Positions 35,397-44,850 of a stretch of 64,000 nt of DNA are shown one piece after another. The notes under the pieces were generated by a model that was given only the letters and a program-made list of their open reading frames with translations, did no database searches and was not told the origin of the DNA. Each line of letters begins with the position of its first letter. The stretch's first letter is position 1. This stretch comes from Phaeosaccion multiseriatum (taxonomy: Eukaryota; Ochrophyta, other classes), in NCBI GenBank assembly GCA_965112735.1, contig OZ218953.1, positions 4,588,001-4,652,000 on the forward strand, given 5' to 3'. The translations under genes were made by a program, and so were the position numbers.

Positions 35397-38300
35397 ATGT
35401 CTCTCTCCTGCCATCACCACGGCAAAGGTAGACTATTCCCCCGCGGATTTCGGTCCTGAGCGAAAGAAGAAAGCTTCCTCTCATCGCCCTGTTCCCTCCC
35501 TTTCTCTGCAGGCCGTGTGCGTGTGATGAAGGTACGCAGGACCCCGGAGCGCCACGAGGTGATGGAGCTTACCGTGGAGGTCATCCTCGTCGGGCCAGTG
35601 GACGAAGCCTTCAATGAAGGCGACAACACAAAGAGTGAGTAAGCCAGGGCGCCTCGCTCTCTGCCTTTATTTTCTGACGCCTCTTCCCCCCCTTACACCT
35701 CTCTGTACTTCTGGCAGCTATCCCCCTTCTCTCCTTTGACATCTTTTCTTCCTTCTTCCCCTCTCTTTGCACCCACAGTCGTTGCTACGGACACACAGAA
35801 GAACACCGTCTACGTCCTGGCGCAGCGCCACGACTTTACCTCTGCAGAGGAGTTTGCCCTGCTACTGGCTGAGCACTTTGTGACGACATACCTAGCAGCT
35901 GTACACAAGTGCAAGATCACCATCGACGAGGACATTTGGGAGCGGCATGTTGCCTGTCCTCCAGGCAGCATGGACAAGACCGCCCACCACCATGGCTTCA
36001 TGAAGAACAGCCCCATGCGGGGCTGGGTGTGCGCCACCGCGGAGACGAAGAAAGACGGGGCAGTGGACAAGACCCTCTCCGCGGGTGTTAGAAGCCTGAC
36101 GCTCCTCAAGACCACGCAGTCCTCCTTCAAGGGCTTCATCCGCGACGAGTACACCCTGCTCCCGGAGGTGGATGATCGCTTGCTGTCTTCGTCCATCGAC
36201 GCAGATTGGTCATACGACTTGGCGACAGCGCCTCCCTACGGCGAGGCTCGTGTAGCCGCGGTGGATGCCCTTGTGCACGGCTTCCTCGGGCCCGCCGATA
36301 CGGGAGTACCCAGTGCCAGTGTTCAGGCCACACTGCTGGACATGGGCAAGGCTGCCCTCGCCGCTGTACCGAGCATGACGAGCATATCCATACAGGCACC
36401 CAACATTCACAACCTTCCGTGGCAAGGCGATGCACTTGGGGTCAAGAACGAGGACGCCAGCGGAAAACCCGACGTGTTCATACCCACGAGCGAGCCCCAC
36501 GGCTTAATCTCCGCGACCGTCGAGAGACGAAGAGGAGGAGGAGGAGGCGATGATGTTAATACAGTCTTGAACGCTTCTCGTCATTGTTCCTCCTACTACT
36601 CGTTTGAGGAATGCGTTCCTCCTGCGATGGGTAGTCGACTCCTCTCGCAAGCCGCAAGCGGCTCTACGATGAGGGGTGGTAACTCTTCTGGGATCCTCTT
36701 CGCTCTGGGCGTGCCCACACTGCGGGCACCGGAGCACGCTGCCTTGACCTTCCTGGCGAGTCTTGTGCACGGGGAAGTGAGTGGTCGCCTCTCCAAGCTT
36801 CTGCAGAGGCGCGCTGAGGACCGGAGGTTCATAGACCGCCGCTCTCGCTCCCTCGCAACCTGTGCGAACCTTGCTCCGACCACAACGTCGCTTCTTGGCC
36901 ACCAGGACCAGCACGGGAGGGTGGTGGTGGGCCCCCTCAGGACAGACTACGCTAGCGTGGCGGAGGAGGGCGAGCAGCCCGTCGCTCCCCTTCCTGCGCA
37001 CCTCGACCTGTCCACCTCCCATGTGACTGTGTTTGGCCCGGCGGACTCGGCGGAGGCCTGCAGGGAGTATCTACACGCATTTCAGGATAGCAGAACCAGC
37101 AGCAGTGGTAGCGGCAGCGGCAGCAGCGGCAGCAGCGGCGCGAATAAGGCAGGGAAGTGGGGGGCCGACCTGGAAGATTCACAGACTCCGTTTCCAGAGC
37201 TCGTGCAGGCTGCTGCCGAAAACTTGACCGAGAGCTACCGCCTGATTCGGGATGAGAACACTGGAGCGGCAGGGGCAGGGCACGGGGCTGGACTGTCCTT
37301 CCCTGTTGTGCGGCTGCCTGGCTTGGGGTTGCCTTCTACGCATGCCTTCATCGCCGCCTCAGGTACGCCCGTGCCCCTCCACCTCTTCATCTTCGCACTA
37401 CACGTGTTTCACAACTGGCAAGACCCCGCGGCGCGATGCTTCTACCTACCCAAGTTGGAGAACGAAGAGGAGGCGGCATACTTTGCCTTCCTCATTAAGC
37501 TCGCTGAGGAAAGGCTTAAGGAGCTCCATCCGTCATATGAAATGGGCTCGGTGCGCGTCTTTTGCGTGATTGAAAGCGGTCGTGCCATCTTCCGAGTGCG
37601 TGAGATTGCAGAGGCGCTGTACCCTTACTTCTGTGGCGCCAGTCTCGGATGGTAAGTCACTGTCAGCCCACTGCCAACCCATTTTCAACTCAAACACCCA
37701 CCGTCAACCCAACCCTTTTACCAACCCAGGCACGACTACTTGGCATCCACCTCTCGCCTCTTCAAGGAGGCCGAACACTGGATCATGCCTTCCAAAACAG
37801 ACCCAGACATAGTGGTCAAGCATATCCGCGCACAGCACGTGCTGCTAGGAGACGTGGTGGGGCGGGGCATGGGTGCTGTGAGCGTTGGTGGTATGTATGG
37901 CGTCGTCCCTGTGAGCGACGACCCCACTTCCGCTTCGTATCAAGTGAGTCTGCGCGGACTGTTCAAGGACGTGATTGCTCAGCTCAGACGCGGTTTGGTG
38001 GGGTTCTGGGTGGCGTATGCGCCCTTCGCCCGCATTGGAACTGAGATGGTTCGCGTGTGGCTGCTGGCAGAAGGAGGAGGTGGAGGTGGAGGCGGGGGAG
38101 GAGGAGGAGGAGGAGGAGGAGGAGGAGGCATCATGGAGGTGGTAAAGAGGCATCTCACCGTACCAGAGTATGTGGAGCAAGTAGCAGCCTTCCTTGCACA
38201 AGGAGACGAACAGAGGGAGGCAGCAGCAGCAGCAGCAGCAGCAGACTTGGTGCTTGACGAGAGCCCGAGGCGGCCGCCCAGTGGAGAGGCGCTCGAGTCG

Positions 38301-41300
38301 CTGCTTCGAGTCAACATCTCGCACTGCCTGGTCTACCTCAACGAATGGCTACAGGGCAGCGGGAACATCTCGCTGGAGTCCGAGATTGAAGGTGAGAGGA
38401 GGGAGAGGAAGGGTTTTGCTTTTGTTTGGGGAGGGGGGGGGGCGAATGAGTTGTCGAGTTGCGTTGTGGGGCCAAGTACTTTTGGCTTCGTAGTAACGGC
38501 ACCGCTCATGCCCTCCGCCAATGGACCACCGAAGAAGGAATCGCAGCTTAATGCCCTTCATCCTGACCCCGTCAGTATCTTGTTTGCTTGCATACGTTGC
38601 TTACTTGCTTGCTTGGCTGGCTTTGCTTGCTCTGCTTGCTACTTGCTTTGCTTTGCTTTGTGTGCTTGCTTTGCTTGCGTTGCTTGCCCTGCTTATTGCT
38701 GACTTGCTTTGCCCTGCTTTGTCCTGCTTTGCCCTGCTTAACATGGTCTGTTTCCTTGCCTTTGCTTGCTTGTCTCTTGCCACCACTCCAACTCAGGCAT
38801 TCCGGTGCGGGTGGTGGACGATCTCGCGACTGTGGAGCGGTCCCGCTGGAGTCTGTGGAGGGAGCTCAAGGCGGGCAGGCTGGGTATGAGCCGCTTCTTG
38901 ACAGCCACTTTCGAAGAGGCACTCAGTATCTCCAAGGCAAACACCAACAGCAACACCAACATCAACACAAACACCAACAAGCAGCAACAGCAGGGGAGCT
39001 CCTCCCCCCAGTTGGGCTCCCCAAAGTCAACGAAGTGGCAGTCCGTGGCCTTGGCCGTCTTTCTGAAGCTCATGACGGAGCTCGAGTCCCCCGCGGAGTT
39101 CGTGCCCGAGCTGCTCATGCCCTTCACGTCGGCCCTCATTCGGCAGGCTTCGGACCCGCTTGCTGCTATGCAGAGCTGCGGAGGAGACGAGATGCTGGTA
39201 CTCCGTCCACCCCTGAGGCAGTGGTGCTACTACTTTAAGATGTGTGGGTGTACGCGCTTTGCAGATGAGGTGTCACAGAGGGACGTGTTGCTAGATGTAC
39301 AACACGTCAAGCAGGTGATCGGGACCTTCAGCAAGGAGGAGGTTGTGCAGGCAGCCAACTTCAATGGAGATATCGGCGGCAGCCCCGAAGGGATGGACAG
39401 CTTGGCCAGAGAAGAGCAGGCTAAGGTGCTGAACGGAGAGGAGGGGGTGCGGCAGGCTCTGCGCGAGCTCGGGCAACAGTACCTTGCCAAATTCGACGGG
39501 ATGAAGTTCATGGTCTCGGCCAAAGGAAAGTCGGGGCCAGAGCTGCTTCCCCTTCTCGAGGCACGCATCAAGAACAGCGAGGAGCAGGAGGTGCAGCATG
39601 CGAGGGAGGCCCTTAGGGAGATCACAGTCAAGAGGCTGACCTCAAAGCCGCCCGACTGCGCAAGGGTCAGGATGGAGGCTCTCTTGGCCAAGCATGGAGT
39701 TGCTGGTGCGTCCATTGCCCTGGTGTCTAGCTCCTCTTCCTCCTCCTCCTCCCCCTCCTCCCTCTCCTCGGCCGCCGCCACCAAGACCCATCAGCAGCAG
39801 CACATTGTGCTGGGTCTACGGGACAAGGCCTCGGATGAGCCCGTCACAGCGGATACGTGCTTTGAAGTGGCGTCTCTGAGCAAGTCCGTGGGCACGGCGT
39901 TTAGCATGGAGTACTTTCGGTCGCGAGGCGTCTCCATCTTTGACACCCCTGCCAACGCATTGCTCAAGAAGGGGGGCTCCTCCTTCCGCCTGAGTGGGCC
40001 GTACGCAGAGGAAGTGATGCTGGTACACCTCATGTCACACTCGGCACTCAACCTGCACTACGTGAACGGAGTGCCGCTGGATAGGGAGGATGCGAATGGA
40101 GGCTTGCCCGACATTCGACTACTCATCGAGGGGTGCTCTGATCCCGTTTCGTACACGCCCATCGAAGGTGAGAGAGAGATGGAGAGAGAGAGGCACGGCA
40201 TATCATCAATGAGAGAGAGAGGCACGGCATATCATCAATGAGAGAGAGAGGCACGACGTGTCACCATTGTGGTGCTTGAGTCCCCTTCCTCACTTCCTTC
40301 TTGTGGCCTGTCTGCCTTTCACCATCTCTCCCTTCTGTCTCTATCCCCATCTCTCTCTCCCTTTCCTCTCTCTCTCTCTCTGTACCCCCCCTCTCTCTCG
40401 TCTCTCCCCCCTCACTCGCCCTCTCTCGTGTAGTGCTCGGCCCGCCCGGTGAGGTGTTCCGCTACAGCGGGGGAGGCTTCCTCGTGCTACAACACATCAT
40501 CGAGAGCCTGGAGGGCGGCAAGAGGAGCATCGCTTCCATCTCACAGCCCTTCATTGACAGCCTTTTCGGCACTGCTGTATCACCAACTGCTGCTGCTTCT
40601 GGTGCTACTACTGGTGGTCCCGATCCGGAAGTAGCCTCGTCCTCCCTCTTCACCTTCGACCCCAACCCCAACCCCAGCAGCAATTTCAAGGTGGCTTGCG
40701 GCTACGACAGCGAAGGCGCAGTCATCCCGGGCACGCGCCTCGTCTTCCCAGCGTTTGCTGCAGGAGCGTTGGCGACTCCGGCGGCCATCCTGCACTTCTT
40801 GCAGACCCTCAGCGCGGCCTACGCAGACCCGAGAGGAGGGGGAGGAGCGGGGGCACTCGCAGGCCCTATTTCGCACGACACGGCTGTACTCATGCTGCAC
40901 GGGACGGACAAGGGGTGCCTCGACTTTATGGGTTGTAAGATGGGGGTGGGTATCTTCACGGCAGAGGCGGGTGGGAATCGCTTTGCCGTCCACCAGGGGG
41001 CGAACGACGGTTTCCGCGCGCTCTTTTTGCACTGCTACAAGGGCCCTGACGTGGGGACGGGTGTTGTGGTGTGCGCCAATGGAGGCAACAAGGCCGTGGG
41101 CTTCATCAGTGAAGCGGTGCAGGAGGTGCTAAAAGTGCTCAAGGTTACGGGTGTGGACTGCCATCTCTTCGACCGCCCACCGCCTTCCCTCCAGCAGGGG
41201 GGTGCCAAGACGGTTGTCAAACAGGAGGACCTTGTCAATTTGGGCTATAAGCAAGCCCTCTTTTCGGCCTTCAGGCCCGACCTGCCCGCGAGAATCGAGG

Positions 41301-42532
41301 ACGTCGACCCCGAGGCCTCAACGGGTGCCAACGACCCGCGTTGGGAGTACAACGGAGCCCGAGACGCGAAGGTGGTGTGTGTCACCAACCAGGCCTTTGC
41401 ACGGGCGGACAACCTTTGCTCGGCGCGCTTACCACTCTTCGACCCGGCGTTGTTTGGCCCTCAGGGCAAGGTGATGGACAGTTGGGAGACCACCCGACAC
41501 AACCCGGCCGTGTGCGATGAGCTTGTGCTGGCCCTGAAGGAGAGCATGGCAGTGAGCTTTGTCATGCTCTCTACCAAGTACCACACCGGAAACAACTTCA
41601 AAGAGGTAGAGGTGTTGGGTTTCCAATCCGAGGCGGCGGCGGTGGCAGCGATGCTGACCAAGAGCGGCGCTTCCTCTGCTTCTGCTTTGGGTGCTGTGGA
41701 GGGGGAGGGAGTGGGAGGAGGAGCGGTGCTGCTGCTGCCCAGGCACATGCTGAAGGGCCACTCGGAGCTCCGGGTGACTGTGGACCCCTCCACCTCCACC
41801 AAACCTGTGTCGCACATTCTCGTGCGCGCCTTCCCAGACGGGGGGCTGACTCGACTCGGCCTCTTCGACCGGAGCCTGCCCCAGGCGTTTCTCGAGGGCT
41901 TTGCTCCTGCTGCAGAGGCCGTGCCCATCCCCTGCTCGGACCCCGTACCTGCGCCGCTCAAGCCCCTCGCGATGGAGTACAACACCCCCAGCGAGGAGGA
42001 CATTGCTGCCAATCTGGCGACGATTCAGGTCGGGGAGGAGTACAACGTGGCAGGAAGGGCCTTTGGAGGGCGCTTCGTGTCGGCCACCAACGAGCATTAC
42101 GGGCCTGCCAGTGCTGCCCTGAGCCCCTACCCTCCCCTCGACATGTTTGACGGTTTCGAGTCGGCCAGGAGCCACAACCGAGAGAACGAGGAGTGCATCA
42201 TCGTGGCGCTTGCCAAGCCCTGCCTTCTCCATCGCATCGAGCTCGACTTTACCTTTTTTGTCAACAACGCTCCTCTGGAAGTCGCCATCTGGGGCATTGA
42301 CGCAAGCAGTATGAGCGGCAGTACGAATGGCGGTGGCGGTGGCGGTGACTTGCCCTGGAGTGAGGCAGCGCAGATGGTGGGTCGAACGTGTGTCAAGGCC
42401 TTCGCGGCCAATGTCAAGACCTTCGAGTTCCGCGGCGAGCAGCAGCAGAAGGTGACGGTGGATCACCTCAAGATCTCGCTGTACCCTGACGGAGGAGTCA
42501 ACCGCATACGGGCCTTCACCATGAAGGAGTAA
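35397..42532 (+). CDS. Five-domain purine-catabolism fusion: uricase-malate synthase-OHCU decarboxylase-hydrolase-allantoicase
   Basis: Six exons (35397-35427, 35512-35634, 35779-37651, 37730-38391, 38797-40167, 40434-42532) join in phase to 2,052 residues. Residues 1-300 are uricase: K10, T55-D56 in VATDTQKNTVY, a QSSFKGFIRDEYTLL block and PNIHNLPW. Residues about 330-1020 are malate synthase: ADLEDSQTP, FYLPKLENEE, Mg ligands E650 and D678 spaced 28 apart as in the family, and VDDLATVERSRW. Residues about 1030-1185 are OHCU decarboxylase (REEQAKVLNGE, YLAKFDGMKFMVSAKGKS), with Asn1086 where His is expected. Residues about 1190-1600 have the class C beta-lactamase/esterase fold: S1256-x-x-K1259, Y1364-S-G and H1540-x-G. 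Residues about 1610-2052 are allantoicase with two repeats (MDSWETTRHN and FDGFESARSHN). The uricase-malate synthase link lies inside one open exon. Neither a C-terminal PTS1 (ends FTMKE) nor an N-terminal PTS2 is seen. The product may channel urate to malate. Confidence 0.88.
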
Positions 42533-42792
42533 ATAGTGTGTATTGCATTGCTCTTTACATTAGTATATACATATTTACAAGTCCAAAGTGACACGCGACA
42601 GGGTGGTTTTCGCTTGCCATTGCCACACATATCCCTCTCTTTGCTCGCGGTTGCTTGTGCTGTGCTGACGCCCCCTTCAGTCACCCCTCAATCGAGCTGC
42701 TGGGCGTAAAGCACAAGAGGCAAAAGAAAGAGTTGTATGGTGTGAGGCTGAGCGCCTCTGCTCTGGGCCTTCACATGACTCAGGAGATGTGA

Positions 42793-43039
42793 CTAGCTGC
42801 CTCTGTAGGTGGAGTATCCAAACGGGTTCAGCAGCAAGGGCACATGGTAGTGCTCCGTGTCTGTGGTCTGGAACACGATTGACACCTCAGGATAGAAGCA
42901 CGCCGTACTGAGGCTCTCTTACATGTTGTAGCCGCCGGTATCGAAGTGCAGGCGATACACGCCTTGAGAAGGCACAGAGGAACGCACAGCAGGGAGCCGA
43001 GTAGCAGCAGCAGAACCAGAGCATCAGCACCACCACCAT

Positions 43040-43073
<34 letters not shown>

Positions 43074-43580
43074 GTACTCTCAGCGATGGTCAGTAAATGG
43101 CAAATTCCTGTCGCTCTTTTTTTCTTCTTCTATGCAGCAGGATACCACAACAAGGCCCAATCAATCCCGACCCCCCCTGCTGCTGGTCGTAAGTCTTCCT
43201 AAACTTTCCTCCCAGGTTCTCTCACCCGGCTCTAGAAGGACGTCGCTCTTCAGCAGATCCTTCACCCGCCCATCGTTGTCCGTCATCCTTTCGCTCGCCG
43301 CCCATGAGAGAGGAGGGTCGTAGAGAATAAGAAGGATTAGAAGAGCACGGGGGACCCGATCCGGAGCTCACACCCTCAAACAGCATTTGTTCTCTTTCTC
43401 CTCCTTACTCTATCAGATGTTGCTCACCCTCGGCAATGAGGGTCCATTCCTCTGTTGACTCCCCTGGCTGGTGGTCTCGCTCTGCTGCTGGGAGCGTGGG
43501 AGCGAGATCATCCTCACTCCCGCGGTAGGCTTTCCCAAGCTCATGTCCAGGATAGATACGAGAGGTATTGAAATTTGAAC
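42793..43580 (-). pseudogene. uraH: Broken 5-hydroxyisourate hydrolase (copy 1)
   Basis: This is the counterpart of the intact gene at 50142-50879. The C-terminal exon keeps the family end ([19 protein letters not shown]), but six extra bases after the GGY codons create a TAA at 42919-42921. In the first-exon remnant (about 43430-43565) the LDMSLGKP stretch is still visible, but a changed segment with extra bases shifts the frame before the splice site, and no aligned ATG remains. The acceptor of exon 2 is also altered. I therefore call it inactive. Transcription would converge with the fusion gene, whose stop is 260 bases away. Confidence 0.85.
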
Positions 43581-43655
43581 CATGTAGTGGATTGCCCTTT
43601 TGGTGCCATCTGTGCTGCAAAAGTAACGACTTTTTACATCACCTCAACTTTTCCT

Positions 43656-44140
43656 CAGCCCCATGCACGCCTCATTTTTGCTCTGGGCCGCTAGGCCGCT
43701 CGGCCTTCGGCCGAAATAGGCCTAGGCCGGCGGCCTCCGGCCGCTCTAGGCCGCTCACTCTTCAGTCCTAGGCGGCCTCTAGGCAGCCTCCCAGTGACCG
43801 TGGGCGCGTGCGTGGTGCCGCCCAGCCAGTGGCTGGGTAGCAGCACACCTGTAAGCCTGCACTTTGCACTTTTTTTGCACTCCTCGTAGGGCCAGCGAGG
43901 CGGAAAGAGACAACTACGCCTCACTTCAAATCCCATGCAATACATTTGCTTAAACTGACTACTCTTTGCACTCTGGGCACTTCCACCGTCCGCCTAGTTG
44001 GCGTCTGCCCTAGGCCGCGGGCCTCCGGCCCGCCTAGGCCGCCTAGGCGGCAGCATATAAATAGGCCGAGGGCCTACGGCCCTCGCTAGGCCGGGCAATT
44101 TTCCCAAATAGGCCTAGGCCGCTAGGCGTGCATGGGGCTG
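43656..44140. mobile_element. TIR element with GGCCTAGGCC-type palindromes, only in copy 1
   Basis: A perfect 17-base terminal inverted repeat (CAGCCCCATGCACGCCT at 43656-43672, its complement at 44124-44140) bounds about 485 bases. The interior is packed with short palindromes: TAGGCCTAGGCC, GGCCTTCGGCCGAA, GGGCCTCCGGCCC and GAGGGCCTACGGCCCTC. No transposase frame is present and no target-site duplication was found. Copy 2 lacks it, so it was gained after duplication or lost from copy 2. Confidence 0.7.
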
Positions 44141-44850
44141 CGTCAGTCTCCTCCGAGCGAAGCAAAGGGACGCCGTGTATGCTTTCGATTCCTCTGCCTT
44201 ATCTCCTGCGCGCAGATTGACCGCTGAAGACCCACAGCCAGCCGGTGTTTTTGACCCCATAGCACGTGCATAGACTGGCAAGTTCAGATGTTCGGCCTGC
44301 CTACTAAGGAATGTGGGTGGCGAGTGAACATGCTGCTCAGGTTTTTTCCGGCCCTGCGGGGGCCTAGGCGAGTGCTTTCAAATAAACACCTGAGCTGACG
44401 GCCCTAATGCACCATATTACAGTTCCATGACCAAGGGTACCAAGTGGTACCGCGCCGGGTCATTATCATTGATGACCCTCTACCTCGTCACCCCACCAGT
44501 AATTTGCCGTAAGATGGCAATTAACGGCTTCGCCCCCCGGCACGTTCCGTTCCCGCTCAACTCGCATCCTTTCTTCCTTAAACACAGGGCTCATACAGCC
44601 AGCAGATACAAAGGTAGACGGCACACATGATGGGTCTTTACCTTGAGTTCCTTATTTTAATGCGCTCTGTCCACAGGAGCCCTGCTGCTGCTACACATTT
44701 CCGCACAAAACCCAAAGGTCGTCAGCACAACTGCTCACTGTCCTTACCCCCCCCACTCTCCAACTCCGCTCTTCCTTCCTCACAGCGTCCCTACTATTCA
44801 GGGCCAAGCCTTCGTTTGACCAGAAGCTGTTACACTGCTGAGCGGGGGGG
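44141..44850. other. Duplicated, diverged 5' flank of guanine deaminase
   Basis: From about 44510 this matches 50955-51386 in pieces, for example CAATTAACGGCTTCG against CAACTAACGGCTTCG, TACAGCC..CAGATACAAAGGTAGA and a GTCCACAGGAGCCCTG word. Identity is roughly 80% by eye and there are several gaps. It probably supplies the promoter of the chimeric gene starting at 44851. The part 44141-44500 has no counterpart and no recognisable content. Confidence 0.6.

Noticed and set aside
41429-42466. Long minus-strand open frame (345 codons) opposite allantoicase, repeated at 48778-49815
   Set aside because: It is the antisense shadow of a strongly coding exon, present in both copies only because the DNA is duplicated. 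It shows no family motif.
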